Shown one piece after another: positions 23,965 through 35,000 of a DNA stretch of 44,493 nt. The stretch's first letter is position 1, and each line of letters begins with the position of its first letter. The position numbers and the translations under genes are program-made. Source of the stretch: a virus; IMG/VR virus record IMGVR_UViG_3300032282_001699, positions 1-44,493 of that record. One strand, given 5' to 3'. A model generated the notes under the pieces. That model had not been told where the DNA came from, made no database searches, and worked only from the letters and a program-made list of their open reading frames with translations.

Positions 23965-25859
23965 TGAGTAAGATAATATTAGACACCGATGTATCATGGA
24001 AAATAGACGCTAGCGAAAAGTGGGTGGAACAACTGCCAATAGAAGGTACAGGTTATTTTGAGTATACTCCAGTTTTTGAAGATAATGAAGGAGCCGCCAG
24101 ATATACTGATATAACTATAACGTACTACACTCCAACACCCACAATTGAGGTTATCCCAGTTATGCAAACGGGGGTAGGCGGATATCGTAATGCTAAAATA
24201 TTTGTAGTAGGGTTAGAAGAGGATAGCGAACTACCTGTAAGAATAAAAACAACTGTTGGAGAGTATGAAAATACATTCTCTCCAAAATGTAATACAGAAT
24301 TAGATATTAGTGGGTTCATGGGCAGCCAGACAATCCCATCAAGCGGTGAAAACCTTACAATAACAATATATTATGCGGGGGATGAGAGTGGCGGATATAA
24401 ACCATTCCTCAATCAATTAAATTCAGTATGGTTTTTAGAAGCGAATGGAATATGTAATGATTATATAAGTGTACTAGAAGGAGGTGCAACTGCTGTAACA
24501 TTAACGGATAATGGTATAGATGGATATTATGGAGATGCCTCATTCAATGCAGGATATAACTATGCATACTTTGTTTTAGACTATAGAAACATAATAGCTG
24601 ATTCAACTTTGAATATAGACAATTTAAGTACATCACTTGTTACTAACTTTAGACTAGGACAAGACAATGGTGGCGCTGTAGTGTTCAGTATGGTAGAAAT
24701 AGACTCGTTTACAGCTTCATCTGTCAAAGAGCTTACTTACGATGGGCAACAGGTATTCAAGGAAGAGAGTGATTTGGATAATGTAATTATACTTACCAAT
24801 ATAAACAAAGAAAATCCTTATTCAGTGTTATCGTTAAGCCCTCCAACACCAGAGGACTCGTTTAGCGTATGGACTCCTAGGATAGTATTAAATACATATC
24901 CATGTAATTCGGTTACAATAAGTGCTGTAAAAAGAGACTACTACTACGATTGTTTACCTGATACGCCAGTAAATAGTTATCGTCATACAAATTATTATTC
25001 AGCAACTCCAGATGTAGGAACGCAGTTGCTGAACAGTACAACATATGAGACAGTAATATTTACAGCAGGTTGGTATAGAAACTCAACATATGCATTTAAC
25101 CTAAACTCAGCAGGGGTTGTTATAGAAAGAAGACTACTAGCTTGTTCAGAGGCTGGAATCCCTTCATTAACATCAGAAACTTTTACTATAGAAAAAGGAA
25201 GCGATGTTGAGTTTAAGATAGTGGCAACAAATAATCCATATAAATATAGGATAACAAGCGTATATACAGATGTGTCTGTATTAGGTGGAACGACAGGTGG
25301 AAGTTGGAGTTATACAAATACAGATGGAGTTACTAGTATAGTTAGTGTAGGTATAGGTGAGACTACTATCGTTGCTGGGAACTACAGTACGTTTACAAAC
25401 ATTAGAGGAACTGGGTCAACGATAGTAAACGGTGGCCAAGCAGCATTAGATGGGATATTTGTAACAGATGACGGAGTAATAAAAATAGGCTCAGATGTAG
25501 GAGGTACATTTAGTGTTGTTGTGGTTGCAACAAACTGCGTAGGGACTAGTGCAAATAAGACATTTACGTTTGTTGTTAAAAACCCTAGTTTACTATATAA
25601 GTTTGCAATAAATTTTGCTACTCCAAAATGTAGTAGCAGTTTAGCATGTGCAATACATCCTACCATCCCAACAACTACACTGTGGTTCGATGGGTTGGCT
25701 CCATGTACTTATCCAGTAAAAAATAGTTATATATACACAGATAGCGATGGACTTATTCCTTTTAATGGGGGGTACTTGTGGTATTATTTAGCAAATAATT
25801 ATTCTATCTTAATAGATAGCACAGGATGTGTTGTTGACATAGTTAATTGTGCAGTTTAA
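23964..25859 (+). CDS. Tail protein with BACON-like and Ig-like domains
   Basis: 631 residues, starting on the last base of the muzzle gene's stop. Residues about 8-69 have BACON spacing: VSWKIDASEKWVEQLP, GTGYFEYTPVFEDNEG, then RYTDITITYY and VIPVMQTG. BACON domains bind glycans or mucin in Bacteroidota proteins and occur in crAss-like phages. A C-terminal Ig-like unit is suggested by GTFSVVVVATNCVGTSANKT (about 510-530). The middle part is beta-rich and Tyr/Asn-rich with scattered Cys, without known family. Position between two muzzle pieces suggests a tail fibre or adhesion protein. Host-surface binding is an inference. Confidence 0.75.
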   Translation: MSKIILDTDVSWKIDASEKWVEQLPIEGTGYFEYTPVFEDNEGAARYTDITITYYTPTPTIEVIPVMQTGVGGYRNAKIFVVGLEEDSELPVRIKTTVGEYENTFSPKCNTELDISGFMGSQTIPSSGENLTITIYYAGDESGGYKPFLNQLNSVWFLEANGICNDYISVLEGGATAVTLTDNGIDGYYGDASFNAGYNYAYFVLDYRNIIADSTLNIDNLSTSLVTNFRLGQDNGGAVVFSMVEIDSFTASSVKELTYDGQQVFKEESDLDNVIILTNINKENPYSVLSLSPPTPEDSFSVWTPRIVLNTYPCNSVTISAVKRDYYYDCLPDTPVNSYRHTNYYSATPDVGTQLLNSTTYETVIFTAGWYRNSTYAFNLNSAGVVIERRLLACSEAGIPSLTSETFTIEKGSDVEFKIVATNNPYKYRITSVYTDVSVLGGTTGGSWSYTNTDGVTSIVSVGIGETTIVAGNYSTFTNIRGTGSTIVNGGQAALDGIFVTDDGVIKIGSDVGGTFSVVVVATNCVGTSANKTFTFVVKNPSLLYKFAINFATPKCSSSLACAIHPTIPTTTLWFDGLAPCTYPVKNSYIYTDSDGLIPFNGGYLWYYLANNYSILIDSTGCVVDIVNCAV

Positions 25860-25875
25860 ATTTATAGTATCTTTG
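25847..25875 (+). promoter_or_regulatory. Promoter (-33 TTG, -7 TATCTTTG) before the muzzle C-terminal part
   Basis: TTG (25847-25849), an 18-nt spacer and TATCTTTG (25868-25875) fit the consensus. The box ends 4 nt before the ATG at 25880. The promoter overlaps the end of the BACON gene. Confidence 0.7.
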
Positions 25876-25879
25876 TAAA

Positions 25880-26662
25880 ATGGCATATACAGTAGCATAT
25901 CAGCCCTCGGTAGATGGGTTTACTTCATTCTATAGCGGCATACCAGAGATGATGATAGGGATGAACAACTATTTCTATACGTTTAAGAACGGCCAAATAT
26001 GGAAAGAGTATATGGGCATAAGGGGAAACTATTATGGAACTCAGTACGGAAGCTCTATCAGAATATCACAAAACAATTCACCAAACGAGGTGAAGATTTT
26101 TAAGACCGTATCGTTTACTGGTGACATCACAGAGGGCGAAATATCGTCATCACTAATGACAGCGTATCTTGGAGACAGAACATACACAGGGTCTATCTCT
26201 GCAAATGAGTTTGTGAACAAAGAAGGTGAGCTATTTTGTAGTATTAGAAATAACTCTGAAGGCACAGCAGAAACTGGGTCAACAATGATTGACAAGGGTA
26301 TTGGTGTATTGGCTGCAATAAAGGCAACAAACTCATACGAGGTTATTACCAATGAGTCGCTTACCATTGCCACTGGCATCAACTCTACCTCTGGAACCAC
26401 ACTGTTTTACTATAGCGGCACAACGCTTAATGTCATAGGGTATATATCTAGCATGGAAAAAACGAATAGTGGTTATATCATAAAAACCTATGCATCTGCA
26501 TTAACCCCAACGGTAGGAAGCATTATCGGAACACGGGTAAGTTCAAAGATTGAAAGCTATGGACTTAGAGGCAACTACAATATATTAGATATAAATATCA
26601 ACTCCACAAATGCAGTGGAATTATTTTCTGTTCAGGCAAATATAATCAAATCTTTTCCTTAA
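25880..26662 (+). CDS. Separately encoded muzzle C-terminal-type tail protein
   Basis: 260 residues. The beginning (DGFTSFYSGIPEMMIGMNNY followed by FYTFKNGQIWKEY and NYYGTQYGS) matches, from memory, the C-terminal region of muzzle/stabilisation proteins in crAss-like phages, where KGWTSFxSYxPDxMIGxNNxFYTFKNG precedes an xNxFYG motif. Here it is its own gene with its own leaderless-type promoter, after a BACON protein. It also contains IFKTVSFTGDITEGE and ISSMEKTNSGYIIKTYAS. Presumably it assembles on the 1171-residue protein to complete the tail nozzle. It could also be a re-started domain of a once longer gene. Confidence 0.72.
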   Translation: MAYTVAYQPSVDGFTSFYSGIPEMMIGMNNYFYTFKNGQIWKEYMGIRGNYYGTQYGSSIRISQNNSPNEVKIFKTVSFTGDITEGEISSSLMTAYLGDRTYTGSISANEFVNKEGELFCSIRNNSEGTAETGSTMIDKGIGVLAAIKATNSYEVITNESLTIATGINSTSGTTLFYYSGTTLNVIGYISSMEKTNSGYIIKTYASALTPTVGSIIGTRVSSKIESYGLRGNYNILDININSTNAVELFSVQANIIKSFP

Positions 26663-26667
26663 ATTTG
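26660..26667 (+). promoter_or_regulatory. -7 promoter box (TAAATTTG) before the GNAT gene
   Basis: TAAATTTG matches TAnnTTTG and lies across the stop of the previous gene, 5 nt before the ATG at 26673. A leaderless-type start for the acetyltransferase and the internal protein genes behind it. Confidence 0.55.
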
Positions 26668-26672
26668 CATGA

Positions 26673-27077
26673 ATGTACTCCAGAAAATTACAGCTTGAAG
26701 ATTACGAGGTGTTGGTTAAATGGTGGAAAGAGTGGGGATGGACAGTAGCGCCATCTCTTGAAATGCTTCCTCCGTTAAACACACATGGCGTAATGATATG
26801 TGACGAGGATGGCTGTATCTGTGCAGGGTTTGTTTATGAAACTAATTCAGCGTTTTGTTGGTTTACATTTCCTATATCAGACCCATCAATCAGAGGGTTT
26901 AGAAGAAAGAGCGGAGTACGTCATTTAATAATAGCCTGCGAAGAATTAGCTAGAGAACTAGGATTTGCTTATATTTACAGTAGTATTAGAAATCCAAATA
27001 TGATAACACTACAAAAACAGCTAGGGTTCTCAGAAGGCGGAATAAATCACACAGAATTAATAAAAAAAATAAACTAA
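26673..27077 (+). CDS. GNAT-family N-acetyltransferase
   Basis: 134 residues, a short but complete GNAT domain: N-terminal LQLEDYEVLVKWWKEWGW, central strands GVMICDEDGCICAGFVYE, a basic acetyl-CoA loop region RGFRRKSGVRHLIIACEELA, and a C-terminal strand-helix YIYSSIRNPNMITLQKQLGF. This W-x-x-W type is common in small phage GNATs lying in the tail region. It would transfer an acetyl group from acetyl-CoA to an unknown target, possibly a host or virion protein. An overlapping ATG at 26669 is in another frame. Confidence 0.82.
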   Translation: MYSRKLQLEDYEVLVKWWKEWGWTVAPSLEMLPPLNTHGVMICDEDGCICAGFVYETNSAFCWFTFPISDPSIRGFRRKSGVRHLIIACEELARELGFAYIYSSIRNPNMITLQKQLGFSEGGINHTELIKKIN

Positions 27078-27078
27078 A

Positions 27079-27663
27079 ATGGGAGTAGAAGTAGCATTAG
27101 GTGTCGCTGGACTTGGATTAAGTGCAATACAAGGAGTCGCTGGATTAGTCCAAGAAAAAAAGGCTAGACAAGCCGCAGAGGCAGCATATAATAACTTAAA
27201 GAATATGCCGAAACAAGCCAACGCTATGAATGCAGTTGGCGTTCCTGTAAACATGTACGACCAAGCACAGGCTAACATTAACCAGCAATCAGCGAACATG
27301 ATAGATGCCGCTAGAGAGTCTGGGGCTGCTGCTGTGTTGGGTAGTGCTGGAACCATTCAGGGAGGTATAAAAAATGCTGAGATGGACTTAGCAACCAGAA
27401 AGGCACAAGATGCGCTTAATTTAAGCTTAGAGAAGCAAAAGACTCAGCAACAAATAGATAGCGATTATTATAATTTCCAAAGACAGCTAGAGGCTTCTCA
27501 AATGGAAGGTGCTCAAACAGCCGCAGCACAGGGAGCTACTCAGTTCCAGCAAGCTCTTGGTGGAGCTGCTCAAAACTTAACGTCTTTAGGCGTTGCTTCA
27601 TATACTGGTAAAGGTAAAAAGGGTGGCGGTAAAAAAGGTAAGGCTACAATAGAAGGACAATAA
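27079..27663 (+). CDS. Ala/Gln-rich internal virion protein
   Basis: 194 residues. It starts with a hydrophobic Gly/Ala helix (LGVAGLGLSAIQGVAGLV, about 7-24), then long Ala/Gln helices (DAARESGAAAVLGSAG, AQTAAAQGATQFQQALGGAA), and ends with a Gly/Lys tail (GKGKKGGGKKGKATIEGQ). This resembles small ejection/internal core proteins of podoviruses, which leave the capsid with DNA and insert in the membrane. It is the first of three consecutive genes with that look. It begins one base after the GNAT gene. Role inferred from composition and order. Confidence 0.7.
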   Translation: MGVEVALGVAGLGLSAIQGVAGLVQEKKARQAAEAAYNNLKNMPKQANAMNAVGVPVNMYDQAQANINQQSANMIDAARESGAAAVLGSAGTIQGGIKNAEMDLATRKAQDALNLSLEKQKTQQQIDSDYYNFQRQLEASQMEGAQTAAAQGATQFQQALGGAAQNLTSLGVASYTGKGKKGGGKKGKATIEGQ

Positions 27664-27664
27664 T

Positions 27665-29059
27665 ATGACATACGCAGGATATAAACCAAATGAAACAGCA
27701 AGTCTAGGGGCAATAACTGCAACTGGTATAGACGCTATTACTAAAATAAACTTAGAAAGAGAAAAGTTAGATGCAGCAAGACAGGTTAAGAAAGATGCCT
27801 TAGCAGCCAAAGCTGCTCAGGATAAGGAAAAGCAAGCCGCAAAAGAAGCAGCTGAATTAGAGAAAGAGAAAAACTCTACTAAAGAGAAACTTTCTAAAAA
27901 TGAGGGGAAAACCCCATTTACCATAAACTTACAAGCAAATATGGGGGAAGTTGGGGTAAAAAATATAGACTTAGACCCATCTTCACAGAATGCACTAATT
28001 GGTCAGTCAAGCACATACCATGCGCTTCTTGGGAACCAAGACGCAACCACAACAAAATTAGCAGAAAATAAAAATCCTTCCATGCAGGCAACTTGGAGAT
28101 ATGGAAGAACTATTGGCGATTTTCAGAAACAAACAGTAAGTACAATCGTTGAAGGGAAAGGTAACGATGCTAAGTTTATTTTCAAGAACGAGAAAGGAGA
28201 AACTGTATCAATGGATGGACTTGGGTCAATAATGATTAATGTATCAAATACAATGCCTAACTTAGATGAGGATTATAATAATTGGTATGCACAAATAGGT
28301 GAACAGCAAAAAGAAGTAGGCAGAACGAGTAAGCTTGATGTAGGAGCCCAAAATAACTTTACTACTAAAAAAGATGAAATTAAGAGTTTAATCCTTGCCG
28401 ACAGAGAGAAGCTTGGAGATAGATATTATTTAGTATCTCAAAAACTAGGAAAGACTCCAATATTCTATAGTGAAGGCGATGACCAAGAAGCATTGAGGGT
28501 AAAAAGTGGGGCAGTTAATCCTGAATATATAAAAATGGTAACAACCCAAAACGGTGAGACCTATGCTGAATTAACTCAAACCCAAAAAGATGCAATGAAA
28601 AAAGATGTAGATGACGAGCTTGGTATAAGAGTTAAAAAGAGTCAGCATACACGACCAGAGGGCGGAGGTAATATAACTATTACACAACAGATTGGAGAGG
28701 CTAAAACTAAAGAGGCAGGGAAATATTATGATAAGGTAATAAAAGGAAATAATCCTACAGAGGCGCAATTTGTTAGGGGAGCACAAGCAGCTGGGAATAT
28801 ATTAGCAGGGACTACTGCTCCATACTATGACCCTATTACAAAAACAACTAAGGACACTCCAGTATATCAAAATGATGGTAAAGGGAATATAAAGATACTA
28901 TATGAAGATAAATATGGTAATATAGTACAATATAAATCAAACCCAAGTATGACTAAAGAGGAGCTAGTAGCAGACTTAGAACAATTTTATTCTTTTAGTA
29001 AAGTAAAGAGTGGGGCAGAAGCTGTTGCTACAACTCAAGCAGTAACAGGTAAAAAATAA
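27665..29059 (+). CDS. Second internal/cargo-type virion protein
   Basis: 464 residues, mostly polar. An Ala/Lys/Glu helix occupies about 40-80 (REKLDAARQVKKDALAAKAA). The remainder is mixed with KNEKGETVSMDGLGSIMINV and repeated Tyr/Asn/Lys stretches. No enzyme motif is visible. It lies between the Ala-rich internal protein and the 4,620-residue polyvalent protein, the typical slot for internal core proteins in P22- and crAss-like phages. It starts 1 nt after the preceding stop. Virion localisation is an inference. Confidence 0.65.
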   Translation: MTYAGYKPNETASLGAITATGIDAITKINLEREKLDAARQVKKDALAAKAAQDKEKQAAKEAAELEKEKNSTKEKLSKNEGKTPFTINLQANMGEVGVKNIDLDPSSQNALIGQSSTYHALLGNQDATTTKLAENKNPSMQATWRYGRTIGDFQKQTVSTIVEGKGNDAKFIFKNEKGETVSMDGLGSIMINVSNTMPNLDEDYNNWYAQIGEQQKEVGRTSKLDVGAQNNFTTKKDEIKSLILADREKLGDRYYLVSQKLGKTPIFYSEGDDQEALRVKSGAVNPEYIKMVTTQNGETYAELTQTQKDAMKKDVDDELGIRVKKSQHTRPEGGGNITITQQIGEAKTKEAGKYYDKVIKGNNPTEAQFVRGAQAAGNILAGTTAPYYDPITKTTKDTPVYQNDGKGNIKILYEDKYGNIVQYKSNPSMTKEELVADLEQFYSFSKVKSGAEAVATTQAVTGKK

Positions 29060-29078
29060 ATAAAACAAACAATAAATA

Positions 29079-32000
29079 ATGGAATTACAAGACGGAAACA
29101 GCGCCCCTAAAGGGAGCACAAAGCACAACGAAAGTGATGTATTACTTTACAATAAGTTGACATCTGAGTTGCCAGATTTAAAAATAGCACCTGTAAAGAA
29201 TGCAGATGAAATAGATGATAATAATTTTAGCTTCTTACAGTATAAGAAAGCTAAGTCTAATTTTGCTGACATGCCTGATGTGGCATTACCTACAGACATA
29301 ACTCCAGCACACATGGCTGTAGTTGCTAAGGCAGCAGGCATTAGTTATTTTAATAATTTAGTTGATAATGTAAAGGATGATAAAGATGTTAAAAAAAGAG
29401 GCTTTAAGAAATTAACATATACTGATGTTATTAATCCAGATGACGAAAGTTATTTAGAACAAAAAAATGCAGATATAATAAGCGAAAAGGCTACTAAATT
29501 AGGGAAGTCAGTAGGGATTGACTATATGGAAGCTATACCTACTGCTGGTACCCAACAAAAAAATCCTTTAGCATATACTAATTATGGTCAATTAAATCAA
29601 ATAAATGAACGACTTACTGAAAAAGCTAATAATAAAAATTTAGCAATTGTAAATTCTAAGATAAAAAAAATAAATGCATCTCTTCCTAAAGAGGAAAGGA
29701 TGCAAGAATTGACTTCTTTTAAAGAGTATGAATCTCAAGAACCTATAATAAAAGAAAAAGCTAAAAGAGCAGATTTATTAAATACTAAAAAGAGTAATGA
29801 TATATTTTTAAAAGGAGTAAATGAGGCTGCTAAAAAAAGTGGTATACGTCAGTTCGTAGATATTGCAGATTATAATAAAAACTATGAGCCAGAAACACTA
29901 AAAAATATAAATAAGGAAGCAAAGGAAAATGGTACTCGTGAATATACATCGCTTGAAGATTATAACAAAAATTTCGAGAAAGAAACACTAAAGAGTATAA
30001 ATGATAAAGCGAAGAAAAATGGCACTCGTGAATATACGTCACTTGAAGAATACAACAAAAGTGTATCGGTAAAAATAGCACCTAAAAAAATTGTTTATTC
30101 TAGGGAAGAACAGAAAAAACAAATAGTAAAAGCTGGTAAAGCTTCTGGTACTATCCCAAAATGGGTATCTGATGAAGATGCAGTAAAAATGCTATCAAAA
30201 TATGAGGGCAACTTTACCCCTGCTCAGGTTGCTGGTGTCGCACAAACTGCAAGAACATTTAATGAAAATATAACAAAAAAAGAAGCAGCTAGGAAACTAA
30301 CAAAGCCAGTACCTAGTTTAAGTGAAACACTACAATTTGGTTTTGCTTCAGTTAATCCTATTAACATAAAAGCTCCAATCCCACCTGCCCAAACAATCGC
30401 CCCTAAGCGTGTATATTCTGAGGAAGATGTAAATATGGCATTTCTTGAATCGGGGAGATTGTCTGGGGTTATCCCAAAAGGATTATCTAATAAAGATGCA
30501 TTAAAATTAATAGCAGAAAAAAGACTCCAACTTGACCCAAAAACAAAAGATATTATTTCTGAAGCAGTAGTAACATCAAAGGAAAAAAGAAAAGAGATAG
30601 CTACTGCTTCACATGAAGAAATATTAAATAATGCAGCATTTAGAACACAAGAGTTATTAAGTGCTGATACTCCAACTCAAAATCTTTATAAGCAAAGTAG
30701 AGAAGGTAAGGTTGCGGATATTATCAATAGAATACAAAGCGGCCTTCAAGGAGAGGTAGGCAATGAGACTGTTTCTGAAGCAGAGTGGAAATACCTAAAA
30801 GAAGTTGCTCCAAAAGCAGCAGAATCATTATGGAAAGAAATTAATCCTAATAATAGCAATAAATTAAGCGATGTAATTGCTGTCTATAAGGATAAAGAAA
30901 AAGCATATAAGGTTACATCGGCTAACTCTAGGGCAAAGTCAATATTTGCAGCATTGCCTCAAGATTGGCTTGATGAGAATGGACAAATATCTGATGCCAG
31001 CTTATTAGAGAAGCATAAAGAATTTAATGACAACTATGCTCAATCTCTTATTGCTTTGGAAGAAAAGTATCCTATGCAATATGCTATGATTAAAACAGCA
31101 GATGGGATGCAGAATAGACCAATAGGTAGAGGCTATGAGTATGCGGCAGAAAAAAGAGAATTAGAAGATAAAAGAGCACAGGTAAATAACATTATTGCAG
31201 AAGCTAATGGGATAATGTTTGTTAGACAGGTTGATAAAACAACTGGTAAACAAAAAAATGCTTTGCTAAGTCCAGATGTAATAGGAGAAAAAATATTTAA
31301 ATTGCAATCCCCTGACCTATATAAAGTATATGTAAAAGGTGGAAAGACAGACAGAGGTACAAAAGAAGAGATTAAAAGATTAGGCATTAATGCATTATAT
31401 GCAAGTAATGATAAAAATGCCATTGAGTTAGCATCTGTAGATGAAAGAAAACTAAATGAAACAAGTTTAGATTTAGAAAATGATACATATAATAGGATAG
31501 GAGCAGAGGTTTACAAGCAAGGTAGTTGGGTAAAATATATTGGTACTCGTAGGAGAGATATAGATGAATTAGATAAGATAGTAGAACAATTGCCATACCA
31601 AAATAGAAAAATGTGGTATGGTAAATTAAGAGCGATTGAAGAGAGTCAAACATTCGGGACTAATATCCCAATGGGCGGTGCTCTAAATAGTGCAGTTTAT
31701 GGGTTTGGTAAAACAGCAGCATCTACAGTAAATACATTATCTGGTGCAGTTGGATTCAGAACTGATAGCGATATAGCAAACGATGCTCTTGCTGGGCAAG
31801 ATAATAAATATTCAGTTGTAGGAGAAACAAAAACAGCTCAAAAAATAAAATCACAATTAGAATATAAATTAAGTAATAAAGAACAGCTAACATATAGTGA
31901 ATTACAGGATTTAGAAAATGCAAAAAATTTACTAGGCACTAAGACATTTACATCAAAATTCACAGATAAAGGATTTGAATTAATAGGACAAGTTACATTT

Positions 32001-35000
32001 CAAGGGCTTGTTGCAAGAGGGCTTGGTGGGTTGTCTGCTGGTGCATTAGGGGAGATAGGCTTGCTATCTGAAGCAGGATTGATATCTGAAGAAGCAGCAA
32101 TTGTTGCTGGGTCTGGAGAATTTGGAACAGCGATGTCAGGAGCAACTACCATAGGTGAAATAGGTGTTAGTAAAACAACTCTTGATACTTTAGCAAATGC
32201 TTATGTAGCTTATGCTTCTAGTTTAGACCAAGCAAAACAAGAGGCAGTTTTATTAATGCCAGATAGCAAAGCAAAACAAGAAATATATGCAAATGTTGTA
32301 GGGTTATTAAATGCAGCAACGGCACATTTATTCCCAGAGCAAAAGTTATTTGACCCTTTAAAGAAAGAATTATCTGCAACTATTACAAATATTGTTAATG
32401 ATTTATCTGCATCAAAGCTTAGCAAGGAAGCATTATCTGGTTACGTTAAAAAAGCATTATTAGCATCTAAGGCTTTTGGTATCGCAGTAATAAAAAATAA
32501 CCAAAAAGAATCAGCTGAAGAGGTAGCAGGGCAAATAGGTACAAGTATTGCATTAGCAATATTAGCACCAGATAAATTTAACAACAAAGAAGAGTTTGAT
32601 AAAGTTTTAGATACATACGTTCAAACTACAGTAGATGGTACTTTGTTATCACTATTTGCTGGAGGGAAAGAATATTTCTCTAACGTAGTAGGTATACCTT
32701 TATTGTCAAAAGTAGGTACAGATGAAAATGTATATAATAAAGTAATACAAGGTATTAATTCCCAAGTATCTAATAAAGAAATAAGTGAAGCAGAGGGAGA
32801 AGAAAAAAAATATATAGCTAATACGATTAGATATATATATAAAAAATCAATACCTAAAGTTGCTGAACTTTCACCTAATTTAAAAGAGAGAGACATACAG
32901 AAGTATGCAATAGTATTAGCAAATGAATATGTTGTTAGAAAAAAAATAGATACAGAAAAAGACCCTGTTATAAAAGCTAAATTAGAGGCTCAAGTAAAGG
33001 ATAGTGAAGCTAAAAGAGAAGCTATAATAGATGAGAAACTAACAACTGTAAATAACTATGAATTAGTTACAATTGAGGAGGCAAATAAGATAGCAAAAGC
33101 TGAAGCAGATAATGGCCAAATAGTAATTACTAACGCAGATGGTACTGTAACAACAACACCTACTAAAACTATAGATGGTGTAGGTACTTATGAGTTTGAT
33201 AATAAATTATATGTTCAAGATAAAGATGGTAATATAACCTATGAAAATGGTGTTATGGCACCAATAGCAGAGCAAGAAAAGGTTAAAAAAGAAGGATTAT
33301 TTACTCCGCAGACAGCTACGACTAAAATAGCTGATATAAACAAGGAATTAGAAACATTAACCATTGGGCAGAACGAGACTAAAGAAGAAATAGATGCAAA
33401 GAATGCAAGGAAAGTTGAGTTGCAATCTGAACTTAAAACATTAGAGCAGGAGGTTGCTACTGATGCTATTGCTAAAAAAGCTGCTAAAAATGGCACTACA
33501 GTTGAATTTGAGACTAAGAAAGCTGATATAGAAAAAAGAAGAAAAGACGAGCTATCTACCAGCGATTATAAAAAGCAAGTAGGTCTAAATTTCAGTAATG
33601 GCAAGTATCAGATAAGTACATTTGATGGAGAAGAGGATAGTTTTTCTCAAGATGTAGAGCTTACAAAAGAAGAGAAAAATGAGTTAAGCAAAATAGATGC
33701 AGACTCAAAAGCTGATGGAGATAGCCCTAGCATAGTAGCTAGAAAGGCTGAATTATCTGAAAAAATTATAAATAGGTTGGGCATTTATGGTGTTACAGCT
33801 AAATCCACTGATGTAATTAATGCTAAATATGATAAAGAATTAGCTACACTAGAAACTTCTGTTAACCCTGCTGCCATATCTGCATTGAAAGAAGTAGAAG
33901 TATTAAGGACTGAAGAGCAAAAAGAACTTGATACTAAAATAGAAAATGCAGAGCAGTATAGAGTAAATGGTAAGGTAAATAGAACTAAGCTTACAAGCGA
34001 TGCAGATAGAAAGGCGTTTGATGAGGTTTATGCTAAATATGATAAGTTAATTGCCCCATTATTAGAGAAGGCAAAACCTAAGATAAAAACAAAACTAGAG
34101 GCTTTACCAACAGGGACAAGAGCTTCTGATGGGGAAGCTGCTAGAAAGGTTCATGCACCTTTATTCTCAGCTGCAAAAAGAGCATTAAAAGTATTAAATC
34201 AATTATTCCCTAGTGTAGATATACATTTCCATGATAACAATGAAGATTTCCAAGAAGTTTTGAATGTTACAGCAGGAGGGAAGCCAGCTAGAACTACTCA
34301 AGGTAACTTTACATATTCAAAGGATGGTAAAACAATTCGTATTGATATAAATTTAGCTAGTGGGGCTACAACAGAAACGGTTGTACATGAAGCGGCACAT
34401 GCTATACTATTCAAGGCATTTGGAGATACCCCAAGACTTTTTAAATACTTTAAAAATCAAGTAGCAAGAAATATTGGTTTTACTAAAAGCGCAAAATTAA
34501 AAAAGTTTATAAGGAACTATGAAGATATAGAAAAGCCTGAAGAGTACCTTGTACAATTAGGAGCCATTTTAAAAGATGGAGAGAATATAGAGCCTACTGT
34601 ATTTAGACGTATAGCCGAAGCTATTAATAAGATAGTTTTTAAATATACAGGCGGCAAATTTAAACCGTTTGAAGATGTAAAGAAGAGTAACGATAAAGTT
34701 AGATATTTTGCTTCTTTAGTAAATGCCATTAAGACTGGTGATTTAGGCAGCATAGACATTAATTCACAGTCACAATTTAGGAGAAATCAAACGGGTGGTT
34801 CCAAGCAATCAAGAGGTGGTATTACTGCAACTGATATGAAGTCTATGACGGTTGCTGATAATGGCGATTTATTATTCTTTCATTATGGTGATATTAAGGG
34901 GTCTAAAATAGACGCAAGGAAAGGAACACCAAAAGCATATACAACCGACAAGCGTGTATATACAGCTAACTACTACTACACTAACGAGAGCGATAGAGAA

